From: Halomicrobium salinisoli
Lineage (GTDB): Archaea; Halobacteriota; Halobacteria; Halobacteriales; Haloarculaceae
Direction of reading: 5' to 3'
DNA length: 64,000 bases
Assembly (NCBI RefSeq): GCF_020405185.1
Contig: NZ_CP084463.1
Span: 806,001-870,000, forward strand
Position numbers and translations under genes: made by a program
The notes under the pieces: model-generated
Databases searched by the model: none
What the model was told of the DNA's origin: nothing
Seen by the model: only the letters and a program-made list of their open reading frames with translations
Shown: positions 9,190 through 16,860 of the stretch, piece by piece
How positions within the stretch are numbered: the first letter of the stretch is position 1
Layout: each line of letters starts with the position of its first letter

Positions 9190-9365
9190 CCGGGGTCCCC
9201 GTTGTTCGGGGACGACGGCGCCCGTTCGCGTGATCGAGCACCGGCGGTTCTCGCGATCGAATGCGGTCGTCGCGGCGGCGCGCCGCTGATCGATCGAAAA
9301 AGTGAGCCCGACAGCGACGGGCGGGGGCGACGCCTGTCGCAGGGGAGAAGCGAGTGGACCGCTAC

Positions 9366-9404
9366 CGCAGGGGGAGTGCGTCCCGAGCGCAGGGGGAGTG
9401 CGTC
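9366..9404 (+). repeat. 17-bp G-rich direct repeat, two copies
   Basis: The 17-mer CGCAGGGGGAGTGCGTC occurs at 9366-9382 and again at 9388-9404, a 22-nt period or about two helical turns. More G-runs follow (9423-9457). The repeat lies in the otherwise empty 9190-9456 gap, between the regulator gene and the 3' end of the small winged-helix gene on the minus strand. It could be a paired operator or a slipped duplication. Nothing else is recognised in this gap. Confidence 0.5.
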
Positions 9405-9456
9405 GCGTGGGACGCGTGCGACGGGGGAAGGTCGTCGCAGGGGGGAAGGGGGGAAG

Positions 9457-9702
9457 TCAGGTCGTGACCTTCCAGGTCGTCGCCGAGGAGTAGCCCCACT
9501 TCTCGACGTCGACGTCGAAGTCGCCCTCGGCGATGGCGGTCATGTTGGTTCCGACCTCCTTCGCCGAGAGTCCGAGCTCCTCGCCGATGAGCCGCGACTT
9601 GAAGTACGTCTGCGTGTCCGCGTTGTCGCGCAGGAACTCGAGGATGCGGGCCTGCTTCTCGGACAGTCCGGCGTCGACCGTTACGTTCGCTGTCGTGCTC
9701 AT
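9457..9702 (-). CDS. Small haloarchaeal winged-helix-like protein (possibly DUF7123)
   Basis: This is an 81-aa protein with a helix-turn-helix pattern: 'LSEKQARILEFLRDNADTQTYFKSRLIGEELGLSAKEVGTNMTAI', then a beta-wing 'DVDVEKWGYSSATTWKVTT'. It looks like a conserved haloarchaeal single-domain regulator; the DUF7123 label is from memory and unverified. It is likely DNA-binding (inference). The upstream side carries an array of GTAACG motifs. Confidence 0.7.
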   Translation of the reverse strand: MSTTANVTVDAGLSEKQARILEFLRDNADTQTYFKSRLIGEELGLSAKEVGTNMTAIAEGDFDVDVEKWGYSSATTWKVTT

Positions 9703-9736
9703 GAAAATTCGTAGAGGCCGTTCGGTCTTAGTGCGT

Positions 9737-9930
9737 TTGGTACAGTCGGTTAACGCAGTCCTGTCCCGCGGTTTTCGGCCGTCACGGCGGGTCGTCGACC
9801 GTTCGCGGACACCGGCGCGCCGGTCGCTCGCCCGTCGCCGGGCCGCCTCGCAGCGGCGATTGGTACAGGTGGGTAACGCCGGACTCGGTCGCAGTCACCG
9901 CGGTAACGTCGGGTTAGCGAGCAGTAACGC
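9737..9930. promoter_or_regulatory. Intergenic array of TTGGTACAG / GTAACG motifs
   Basis: The 329-nt gap 9703-10031 between divergently oriented genes holds two long imperfect copies: TTGGTACAGTCGGTTAACGC (9737-9756) and TTGGTACAGGTGGGTAACGC (9860-9879). Two shorter GTAACG copies lie at 9903-9908 and 9924-9929. The arrangement resembles binding sites for a shared regulator of the flanking winged-helix gene and TRAM gene (inference). A TATA-like ACTATATC near 9988-9995 probably serves the TRAM gene. No ORF is seen in the gap. Confidence 0.4.
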
Positions 9931-10031
9931 GAGTCAATCGGGCGGGGCCGGTCGTAGACCGCCGCTCGACACCGTCGAGACGGCAACAACTATATCAGAG
10001 GCCATACATGCGGCGTGTGGAGGTCTACACT

Positions 10032-10424
10032 GTGGAAATCTCAGAGAAACTCCTGTGTCTGTTCAGCGCCGAAGTCACCGACGACGGCGACCGCTACGTC
10101 GTCGAGGTGCCACGTCGGGAAGTGGAGACGGGGTCCGTACAGTCCGGCGACACCTACCGCGTCGCGCTCATCGCGGCCGAGGGGGAGACCGACGAGAGCG
10201 AGAGCGGTTCCTCCGGGACGCCGTCGGAACCCCAGCCGCCGGTCGAAGAGGGGGAGATCCGGTACGTCGAGGTGGAGGACATCGGCAAGCAGGGCGACGG
10301 CATCGCGCGCGTCGAGCGCGGCTACGTGATCATCGTCCCCGGGGCCGAGATCGGCGAGCGGGTCAAGATCGAGGTCACCGAGGTCAAGTCCAACTTCGCC
10401 GTCGGCGAGATCATCGAGGAGTAG
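10032..10424 (+). CDS. TRAM-domain protein
   Basis: This is a 130-aa protein started at GTG 10032 (EISEKLLCLFSAEV...). The alternative ATG at 10008 adds eight residues. The N-terminal segment contains 'KLLCLFSAEVTDDGDRYVVEVP'. An acidic Ser/Pro-rich linker follows at about residues 56-72, then a C-terminal TRAM domain ('VEDIGKQGDGIARVERGYVIIVPGAEIGERVKIEVTEVKSNFAVGEII'). TRAM domains bind RNA, and stand-alone archaeal TRAM proteins act as RNA chaperones (established for methanogen TRAM0076-type proteins). The 3' end overlaps the convergent YkgJ-like gene by 14 nt. Confidence 0.85.
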   Translation: MEISEKLLCLFSAEVTDDGDRYVVEVPRREVETGSVQSGDTYRVALIAAEGETDESESGSSGTPSEPQPPVEEGEIRYVEVEDIGKQGDGIARVERGYVIIVPGAEIGERVKIEVTEVKSNFAVGEIIEE

Positions 10425-11136
10425 CGTCGTAGCGAGTTCCGTCGGGGCGCTTCGCCCCCTCGGAGTCGTGTACGACGACGTCGCCGTCCACGTCTACCGG
10501 CTCGTAGTTCTCCCGGACGGCGATGGCCTCCGCCAGTTCTCGGATCGCCCGCTCCTTGAGCGCCGCGGCCAGCCGTTCGGCGTCCTTGCGGTCGATGTCT
10601 CGACCCAGTCCCTCGCACTCGTGTGCGCGGACGACGCCCGCCTCGTCGACCGCCTCGCCCATCGGCTGGCTGGTCCCGCCCAGCGCCACCGAGAAGGGGT
10701 ACGTCCGGCAGATCAGCGGCCGGTCGCCGTGGACCGTGCAGGCGCCCGTGCCGTCGTCGTCCTCGGCGTAGAACGTGCAGTCGCCGCAGTCGTCCGTCTG
10801 GAGCGCCCACTCGAACGTCTCGCCCTCGGGGCCGTCATCGCCCTCGGTCAGGCCGTAGGGCATCGGCCGGGCCACGTCGCGGAAGTCGTAGTCGCCGGCG
10901 TCCTGCAGCCGTCGGATCTCGTCGGGGAAGACTGTCGCCGTGTGGGGCTCCGTCTCTTCCTCCTCTCCGCCGTCGCGGTCCTCGCCGCCGCCCTCACCGC
11001 CGCTCCCACAGGCCGTCTCGGCCTTGCAGCAGGCGCCACAGCGCGTGCACTCGAAGCCGATCGACTCGACGGCGTCGGCGAGTTCGCCGACGTCGAGGTC
11101 GCGTGCGCGCGCGAGTTCGTCTTCGAGAGAGTCCAC
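10411..11136 (-). CDS. YkgJ-family cysteine-cluster protein
   Basis: This is a 241-aa protein with the Cys cluster 'CTRCGACCKA' near residue 30. A Gly/Asp/Glu-rich insertion follows, then 'CGDCTFY' and the signature 'GACTVHGDRPLICRTYPFSVALGG'. These are the Zn/Fe-S cysteines of the UPF0153/YkgJ family, whose biochemical role is not settled. The C-terminal portion is a charged helical region. It converges with, and slightly overlaps, the TRAM gene; 63 nt upstream is the MBL hydrolase on the same strand. Confidence 0.85.
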   Translation of the reverse strand: MDSLEDELARARDLDVGELADAVESIGFECTRCGACCKAETACGSGGEGGGEDRDGGEEEETEPHTATVFPDEIRRLQDAGDYDFRDVARPMPYGLTEGDDGPEGETFEWALQTDDCGDCTFYAEDDDGTGACTVHGDRPLICRTYPFSVALGGTSQPMGEAVDEAGVVRAHECEGLGRDIDRKDAERLAAALKERAIRELAEAIAVRENYEPVDVDGDVVVHDSEGAKRPDGTRYDATPR

Positions 11137-11199
11137 GGGCTCCCTTCCGCGCCGAGGCGCAAAAGCCCCGCGCCCTCGGACCGCGGATCACCCACGTCG

Positions 11200-11982
11200 T
11201 CAGGCGGGCCTCGCGCGCGTCCCGTCCCAGGCGACGGCGCCCTCGACGGCGAGCTTCTCGAGGTGGGCGCGGACGGTCGCGCGCGCCAGTTCGCGCACGC
11301 CGGTCAGGTCCTTCTCGTAGGCCGCACCGAGCACCTCGTCGACGGTCTCGGCGCCGTCGGCGACGGCCGCGCGGATCCGCCGCTCCCGGGCGAGGCGGTG
11401 GCGGAGCAGTCGGCGACAGGTGGATCGCGGGTCGTCGACGACGGGTCCGTGGCCCGGGTAGAGCCGGGACGGCGCCGTCGCGTGCAGGCGTCGCAGCGAG
11501 GTGCAGTAGGCCCGCAGGTCGCCCTCGGGCGCGGCCACGGCGACGCTGCCCTCGGCGACGACCAGGTCGCCGGCGAGGACGCCGCCGTCGACGGCGAACC
11601 CGACGTGTTCCGGGGCGTGGCCGGGCAGTCCCAGGACCTCGACCCCGTCGCCGACCGGAATCGTCGTCCCCTCGCGGAACGTCCGGTCCGGATCGATTCC
11701 GGCCGCCGCGGCGAAGTCGGCCGCTCGGCCGGCGCGACACCAGACCGTCGCGTCGTGCGCGCGGGCGTAGTCGGCGACGGCGCCGACGTGGTCCCGGTGG
11801 TGGTGGGTGGCCGCGACGTGGGTCACCGTCCGGTCGGCCAGCGCGGCGTCGAGGGCGTCGCTCCGCGTTCCCGGATCGATCAGCAGCGTCCGGTCGGCTC
11901 CGACCAGATAGGCGTTCGTCGCCCCGCTGGGCGAGTCAGTCTCGACGGGCACGCGCCGGATCGCCGCGTGTTCTTCGGTCAT
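11200..11982 (-). CDS. MBL-fold metallohydrolase (glyoxalase II-like)
   Basis: This is a 260-aa protein with the metal motif 'ATHHHRDHVGAVADYARAH' (HxHxDH), a later metal His in 'GLPGHAPEHVGF' and 'YPGHGPVVDDP'. The C-terminal 70 residues form a helical winged-helix-like domain, as in LACTB2/glyoxalase II-like MBL proteins. The start at MTEEHAAIRRVPVETDSPSG is chosen because the fold begins there; an upstream ATG would add an unconserved stretch. Likely substrates are thioesters or phosphodiesters, not determinable here. Confidence 0.85.
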   Translation of the reverse strand: MTEEHAAIRRVPVETDSPSGATNAYLVGADRTLLIDPGTRSDALDAALADRTVTHVAATHHHRDHVGAVADYARAHDATVWCRAGRAADFAAAAGIDPDRTFREGTTIPVGDGVEVLGLPGHAPEHVGFAVDGGVLAGDLVVAEGSVAVAAPEGDLRAYCTSLRRLHATAPSRLYPGHGPVVDDPRSTCRRLLRHRLARERRIRAAVADGAETVDEVLGAAYEKDLTGVRELARATVRAHLEKLAVEGAVAWDGTRARPA

Positions 11983-12124
11983 GCCGTCACGCGCGTCTCT
12001 TCCACCCCCCGAGGCGGAAAGCTTGCGGTCGGCCGACCGTTCGCAGATGGACTGTCCTAGCTGCATCCCGGTTCGACCGCCCGACATCGGGCGGTCGTCC
12101 GGTCTCGATCTACGACAGTCCGCG

Positions 12125-12394
12125 TCAATCGGTCAGGTAGTACACCTGCTTGCGCGCGTCCGTGAAGCTGTACCGGGAGTCGACCAGGTCGGACTCCTCC
12201 AGGCGGTTCAGCGCGTACCGGACGGTCCGGTCGGGCAGCAGCGACTGGTCGACCAGCTGGCTCTGAGAGAGCGGCGCGTCGCTCTCCAGTACCTTCGCCA
12301 CGAGCTTCGCGCTCGGCGGGAGCTCGCGGAGCTGTTCGCGGAACTCCGGTTCCGCGAAGGCGGACGGCTTCGCTTCCTCGCTCGTCGTGCTCAT
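12125..12394 (-). CDS. Small winged-helix (MarR-like) transcriptional regulator
   Basis: This is an 89-aa single-domain protein. Helix 'LPPSAKLVAKVLESDAPLSQSQLVDQSLLPDRTVRYALNRLEESDLVDSR' contains the recognition helix, and 'YSFTDARKQVYYLTD' is the wing. It belongs to a widespread haloarchaeal family of mini-regulators. Upstream on its own strand (12395-12470) is AT-rich sequence consistent with a promoter. Targets are unknown. Confidence 0.8.
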   Translation of the reverse strand: MSTTSEEAKPSAFAEPEFREQLRELPPSAKLVAKVLESDAPLSQSQLVDQSLLPDRTVRYALNRLEESDLVDSRYSFTDARKQVYYLTD

Positions 12395-12533
12395 ACGAGG
12401 CGGTGCCCGGCCACCGGTGGTAAAACTTGGCTATATGGAGGACCATACAATAGGGATTCTCAAGTCTGTATAATGTGACCTTATATTCCGCGTTTGGTGA
12501 CTGTTTCTTCAGTCTGGCGTCCCATCCGTCGGT

Positions 12534-12929
12534 ATGGCGTCCATCCCCGAGGAGTTCCACGACCTGTTCGAGAAGGAGACGTTCGCTCACGTCGCGGCGC
12601 TGCCGCCGGACGGTACGCCCCACGTGACGCCGGTGTGGGTCGACTACGACGACGAGACCGGCCACGTGCTGATCAACACCGTCCGCGGCCGCGCGAAGGA
12701 GCGGTTCTTCTCGGAGGATCCGCGTGTCGGACTCAGCATGACCGATCCGGACGACCCCTACCGGTTCCTCTCGGTGCGGGGCGAGGTCGCCGAGATGTAC
12801 GAGGACGGGGCCGAGGAGCACATCGACGAACTGGCCCGGCGCTATCTCGACGTCGACGAGTACCCCAACGAGGACGAGAACGCGCGCGTCATCGTGGCCA
12901 TCGATCCGGAGCACGTGGCCACGTCGTGA
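12534..12929 (+). CDS. PPOX-class F420-dependent oxidoreductase
   Basis: This 131-aa split-beta-barrel protein has the N-terminal 'FAHVAALPPDGTPHVTPVWVDYD', then 'INTVRGRAKERFFSEDPRVGLSMTDPDDPYRFLSVRGEVAEM' and a short C-terminal helix region. This is the flavin/deazaflavin reductase fold of pyridoxamine-phosphate-oxidase-like proteins, and haloarchaea make F420. The substrate is unknown. An AT-rich region at 12470-12490 provides a plausible promoter. Confidence 0.88.
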   Translation: MASIPEEFHDLFEKETFAHVAALPPDGTPHVTPVWVDYDDETGHVLINTVRGRAKERFFSEDPRVGLSMTDPDDPYRFLSVRGEVAEMYEDGAEEHIDELARRYLDVDEYPNEDENARVIVAIDPEHVATS

Positions 12930-13022
12930 GGATGGCCCCGTCGCCACCACCCGGTCCCGGACCCTGATTTCTGCCGGGGAAAGCAGTATCATTTTAATCC
13001 CCGGGTTTCCAACAGTTGGAGC

Positions 13023-13727
13023 GTGAAAGGGCAGGAGTGGTACCAGGCCGACGACGTCGCCCAGGAGTACGAGGCGAAGCGGTTCTCCCGGGGCGGACAG
13101 CTGATCGATCGCCGGGAGAAGGAGGCGGTCCTCGACGCAATCGGCCCCGTCGACGGGAAGTCGGTGCTCGAGGTCGCCTGCGGGACCGGCCGGTTCACCG
13201 TCATGCTCGCCGACCGCGGCGCGGACGTCGTCGGGCTGGACATCTCGGGGCCGATGCTCCATCAGGGCCGCGAGAAGGCCCGCTCGGCGGATCTGGCGGG
13301 TAGCGTCGAGTTCATGCGCGGCGACGCCGCACGCCTGCCGTTCCCCGACGATCACTTCGACGCCGTGGTCGCGATGCGATTCTTCCACCTCGCGGACACG
13401 CCCGCGGCCTTCCTGGCGGAGATGCGCCGCGTCTCGAAGGAGCAGGTCTTCTTCGACACCTTCAATCGCTTCTCGACGCGCTCGCTGTACAACTGGGCGC
13501 TCCCGATGGGGTCGCGGCTGTACTCCCGCTGGGAGGTCGACCGCCTGCTCGACGGGGCCGACCTGGAACTGGCCGGCGACGAGCACGACTTCGTCCTGCC
13601 CTACGGCTTCTACCGGAAGATCCCGGGCAGCCTGGCCGCCGGGTTCCGGTCGATCGACACCGCCATCGGTGCCAGCCCCGTCGGCGACTCGCTGGCGTCC
13701 GTCTCCTACTGGGACGCGCGGGTCTGA
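13023..13727 (+). CDS. Class I SAM-dependent methyltransferase
   Basis: This 234-aa protein has a GTG start. SAM-binding motif I is 'VLEVACGTGRFTVMLADRGADVVGLDIS' (residues about 48-75), and 'GDAARLPFPDDHFDAVVAMRFFHL' gives motifs II/III. A C-terminal cap follows. It resembles UbiE/small-molecule methyltransferases. A GT2 gene follows 78 nt downstream, so the pair might modify a lipid or glycan (inference). A TATA-like ATTTTAATC lies about 30 nt upstream. Confidence 0.9.
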   Translation: MKGQEWYQADDVAQEYEAKRFSRGGQLIDRREKEAVLDAIGPVDGKSVLEVACGTGRFTVMLADRGADVVGLDISGPMLHQGREKARSADLAGSVEFMRGDAARLPFPDDHFDAVVAMRFFHLADTPAAFLAEMRRVSKEQVFFDTFNRFSTRSLYNWALPMGSRLYSRWEVDRLLDGADLELAGDEHDFVLPYGFYRKIPGSLAAGFRSIDTAIGASPVGDSLASVSYWDARV

Positions 13728-13805
13728 TCGCCGTCGGCGGGTACGCTCGGATTTCGGCGATACAGTGCACGAGCTTTATACTACTCCGGACGATTACAGG
13801 GGGAC

Positions 13806-14708
13806 ATGGAACTGTCCGTGGTCGTCCCGACGCTGAACGGTCGGGAGGAGCTGGCGCGCTGTCTCGACGCGCTCGCCGACCACGTCCCCGACGCCGAGAC
13901 GGTCGTGGTCAACGGGCCGTCGTCGGACGGCACCACGGGCATGGTGCGGGACCGCGACGACGTCGACGTTCTCGTGGAGATCTCCGATCGGTCGGACAAC
14001 GCCGCCCGCAACGCCGGCATCGACCGCGCCGACGGCGACGTCGTCGCGCTGCTGGACCGCTCGTACACCGTCGAGGCGGGCTGGCTCGACGCCGTCGCGG
14101 ACGGCATCGACGACGCGGCCGTCGTCACCGGACCGACCCACGAGCAGCTGGCGGCCGGGATGACGACCGAGTCCGCCGAGACCGCGACCGTCGCCGGGCG
14201 CGACGTGTCCTTCTTCAATCCCGGCAACGTCGCCTTCGAGCGAAGCGTCCTGACGTCGATGGACGGGTTCGACGAGTCCCTCGACGCCGGCGGCGCCCGC
14301 GACCTGGCCCACCGCCTCGCCGGCGCCGGCCACGACGTGGCCTGGAGCAGCGGCATGAGCGTCCGCCACGAGTACGGGGCCGACGGCGGCGTCCGCGAGA
14401 CGGAGTGGGGGCCGAAGTACCGCTCGCTGTCCTACCGGCTCGTGAAGAACTACGGCCTCCGCCCGACCGTTCTCGGCCGCGTCCTCGGCTCGGCCGGCCG
14501 GGACGCCTTCGGTGGGCTGCGTGGCGTCCTCGCCGGCGACTCCGACCCCTCCGAGTGGCTCGGGACCGGCCGCTCGGTCACCGGAGCGATCGCCGCGGGG
14601 ATCAAGGACGGCCTGATCGCCCGGTTCAAGGACCGGAGCTGGCGGCGCAACCCCAACGGCCGCTCGACGCGGGCCGACCGCGCCGTCGCCGTCTACGACG
14701 AGCGCTGA
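13806..14708 (+). CDS. Family 2 glycosyltransferase
   Basis: This 300-aa GT-A fold enzyme begins 'MELSVVVPTLNGREELARCLDAL'. It has 'NAARNAGIDRADGDVVALLDRSY' in the place of the usual DxD/metal region and an acceptor-region 'FDESLDAGGARDLAHRLAGAGHDVAWS'. There is no multi-TM domain. Donor and acceptor sugars cannot be read from sequence. The gene has a TATA-like 'CTTTATACTA' about 30 nt upstream. Confidence 0.85.
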   Translation: MELSVVVPTLNGREELARCLDALADHVPDAETVVVNGPSSDGTTGMVRDRDDVDVLVEISDRSDNAARNAGIDRADGDVVALLDRSYTVEAGWLDAVADGIDDAAVVTGPTHEQLAAGMTTESAETATVAGRDVSFFNPGNVAFERSVLTSMDGFDESLDAGGARDLAHRLAGAGHDVAWSSGMSVRHEYGADGGVRETEWGPKYRSLSYRLVKNYGLRPTVLGRVLGSAGRDAFGGLRGVLAGDSDPSEWLGTGRSVTGAIAAGIKDGLIARFKDRSWRRNPNGRSTRADRAVAVYDER

Positions 14709-14797
14709 CCGACCGCTCCCCCTGCCGGCTCTTAAAGACGGCCTCACACGCTAGCCCCAGCGTTACCTGCCCGTTCGACGTGGGTCCCGGTACAGAC

Positions 14798-15559
14798 ATG
14801 CAGACCGTCACCTCCGCGGACGGAACGGAGATCGGCTACGAGACCCAGGGCGAGGGCCGGCCCGTGGTCCTGGTCCACGGCACCAGCACGACGCGGGAGA
14901 GCTGGACGCCCGTCGTCCCGCACCTCGCCGAGGAGTTCCGCGTCGTCGTGCCCGACAGGCGGGGCCGGGGCGAAAGCGGCGACGCGGACGCGTACGACCT
15001 CGACCGCGAGGTCGCGGACGTGCGGGCCGTCCTCGACGACGTCGACGGGGAGCCCGCGCTGGTCGGGCAGTCCTTCGGCGGCCTCTGCGCGCTGGAGGCC
15101 GCCCGGCGCGCCGACGTCTCCGATCTGGCGCTGTACGAGCCGGCGGTCGTCGTCGGCGACCACCGCCGGGAGACCGGCGATGCCGACCGGATGGAAAGCC
15201 TGCTCGCGGCGGGGGAGCGACGCGAGGCGGTCGAACTCGCGATGGGCGTAATGACGGGCGACGAGGGCGCGCCGGGTGCGGCGGCCGTCGAGGCGGCCCT
15301 GCCGGTCGCGGGGACCATCCCGCGGGAACTGCGCGCCGTGGCGACCTACGAGCTCCCGGCGGACCTCGACGTCGACGCCCGGACGCTCCTGCTGACGGGC
15401 GACCGCGGGCCGACGCACCTCAGAGACGCCATCGAGGTGGTCGACGAGCGCCTGCCGGACAGTCGCCTGGTCGAGTTCGAGGGGCTCGGCCACGTCTTCC
15501 AGGCCGACGATCCCGGTCGGGTCGCCGAGGAGATCCGTGCGTTCCTGGCGGCGGAGTAG
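14798..15559 (+). CDS. Alpha/beta hydrolase
   Basis: This 253-aa protein carries an oxyanion 'LVHGTSTTRESW', the nucleophile elbow 'LVGQSFGGLCALEAA', an acid loop 'TLLLTGDRGP' and the catalytic His in 'FEGLGHVFQADDPGRVA'. It belongs to a generic esterase/hydrolase class with no substrate assignment. The start at MQTVTSADGTEIGY is typical for the family; upstream in-frame sequence only antisense-shadows the GT gene. A CTTAAAG-type box lies upstream. Confidence 0.88.
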   Translation: MQTVTSADGTEIGYETQGEGRPVVLVHGTSTTRESWTPVVPHLAEEFRVVVPDRRGRGESGDADAYDLDREVADVRAVLDDVDGEPALVGQSFGGLCALEAARRADVSDLALYEPAVVVGDHRRETGDADRMESLLAAGERREAVELAMGVMTGDEGAPGAAAVEAALPVAGTIPRELRAVATYELPADLDVDARTLLLTGDRGPTHLRDAIEVVDERLPDSRLVEFEGLGHVFQADDPGRVAEEIRAFLAAE

Positions 15560-15580
15560 CGCGGTAATTACGACTTGGAG

Positions 15581-15640
15581 CTACGGAGCCAGCCCCTCGA
15601 CGACGCGCCCGGGGTTCTTGGAGATCACCTTTTTACTTCG
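15581..15640 (-). pseudogene. Duplicated remnant of the 3' end of the adjacent amidohydrolase gene
   Basis: Read on the minus strand, this 60-nt stretch encodes a near copy of the last residues of the amidohydrolase at 15781-16590, including its own stop codon (…KKVISKNPGRVVEGLAP versus …KKVFSKNPGRVVEELAP). The copies lie exactly 200 nt apart. Positions 15588-15624 match 15788-15824 with a single mismatch. The remnant and the palindrome-rich block between the copies look like a duplication or insertion event at the gene's 3' end. Confidence 0.7.
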
Positions 15641-15649
15641 TCGGGTTTC

Positions 15650-15765
15650 CTCGGGCGCTCTGCGAGCGCCCTGCGGTAACCCTCCTCGCGAAACCGTGGG
15701 CGAAAAACGATCTCGCGAGCGCCTGTGGCGCTCGCGAGTGAACCGCCTCGCTCCGCTCGGCGGAT
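15650..15765. repeat. Cluster of short perfect palindromes
   Basis: Three hairpins lie between the amidohydrolase 3' end and its duplicated remnant. They are GGGCGCTC/GAGCGCCC (15653-15671, 3-nt loop), CTCGCGAGCGCC/GGCGCTCGCGAG (15712-15738, 12-bp arms, 3-nt loop) and CCGCC/GGCGG (15743-15763). The sequence style is like the palindromic insert within trpA at 27,400, suggesting a family of small dispersed elements (inference). Confidence 0.6.
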
Positions 15766-15780
15766 ACTCGACGGCTCTCC

Positions 15781-16590
15781 TCAGGGCGCCAGCTCCTCGA
15801 CGACGCGCCCGGGGTTCTTGGAGAAGACCTTCTTCATGGCGTCCTCGGGGACGTCGAGTGTGAGGATCTCCATGACGGCGACGTTGGGGTGGACGGAGGG
15901 CGCGCCGGAGCCGAAGAGGACGCGGTCGGGATGCTCCATGATGGCCCGCTCCAGCGGGTCGCGATAGCGGACGGTGCTCGTGTCGAGGTAGCAGTCTTCG
16001 TGGCGGTCCAGCAGGTCGATGGCCCGGTGCATCAGGTCCCGCTGGAGGGGGTGGGCGCCGAAGTGGCCGACGATGACGGGGAAGTCGTAACCGAGCAGGG
16101 TCCGCTCGACGGCCTCCGGCGGGAACTCCGTCCCGCCGTGGACGAGCAGGGGCTTGCCCACGTCGGAGAGCTCGTCGAGGACCTCGTCGTCGGGCAGGCC
16201 GTCCTTCGCGGGGTGGAGCGTGAAGCCCGCGAAGCGGTCGTCGTAGGCGTACTGCTCGACGTCCTCGGGCGAGGTGTGGTGGTCCTTCCGCGAGGTGGCG
16301 AGGTTCCGCAGGCGCGAGCCGGCGCCGTCGCCGGCGTCGCGGGCGCCGTTGATGCGGGCGAAGGCGACCAGCGGACGGCCGACGCTCATTCGCGCGACCG
16401 CGTTGTTGACCTTGAGGTAACCGTCGTCGCGGTGGCCGGGAGCGGCGACGGCGCGGACGACGCCGGCCTGGTGCATCTCGCGTTCGAGCCCCTCCGGATC
16501 CCCGATCTCCTCGCGGGGCCGACGCTCGTCGTCGGGCTCCAGGCGGGCGTGGACGTCGACAACGCGGAACCCGTGTTCCAGCTCCAGCAT
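15781..16590 (-). CDS. Amidohydrolase-family TIM-barrel protein
   Basis: This 269-aa member of the amidohydrolase-2 superfamily has the N-terminal 'FRVVDVHARLEPDDE' (with Asp-Val-His in place of the usual DxHxH), the mid-barrel strand 'LLVHGGTEFPPE', 'PVIVGHFGAHPLQRD' with metal His, and C-terminal 'RVLFGSGAPSVHPNVA' holding the catalytic-Asp-equivalent position. Replacement of the HxH by HAR at the N-terminus and of the final Asp by Gly-Ser-Gly-Ala makes the metal site atypical. The start is MLELEHGF (16590) or MPTTMLELE (16602). It is divergent from the thermosome gene. Confidence 0.8.
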   Translation of the reverse strand: MLELEHGFRVVDVHARLEPDDERRPREEIGDPEGLEREMHQAGVVRAVAAPGHRDDGYLKVNNAVARMSVGRPLVAFARINGARDAGDGAGSRLRNLATSRKDHHTSPEDVEQYAYDDRFAGFTLHPAKDGLPDDEVLDELSDVGKPLLVHGGTEFPPEAVERTLLGYDFPVIVGHFGAHPLQRDLMHRAIDLLDRHEDCYLDTSTVRYRDPLERAIMEHPDRVLFGSGAPSVHPNVAVMEILTLDVPEDAMKKVFSKNPGRVVEELAP

Positions 16591-16815
16591 TGTCGTGGGC
16601 AATGTCGGTTCCCGGTATTAAAGCATCGGCAGGCCGGCTGCCGTCCTTCCGCCGCTCCGACAGGTCCCGGGCCGTCGGATCCGGAGACGGCCGGACCGGT
16701 GCGGCGGGCGTTCCCCGCTGGGATTCCATCCTCGGGTACGGCTATCGAGCAGGCGCCGGGCGGATATCACCCGACTCGCGCCGGGAGTGGCCCCGCTGCG
16801 CCGCACTAGCAAAAG

Positions 16816-16824
16816 TTTTATATA
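16816..16824 (+). promoter_or_regulatory. TATA box of the thermosome gene
   Basis: TTTTATATA lies 37-45 nt before the ATG, preceded by a purine-rich AAAAG. It is one of the strongest core promoters in the window, as expected for an abundant chaperonin. Confidence 0.75.
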
Positions 16825-16860
16825 GAACTGCAAACGACTCATATAACGAGGTACATAACC

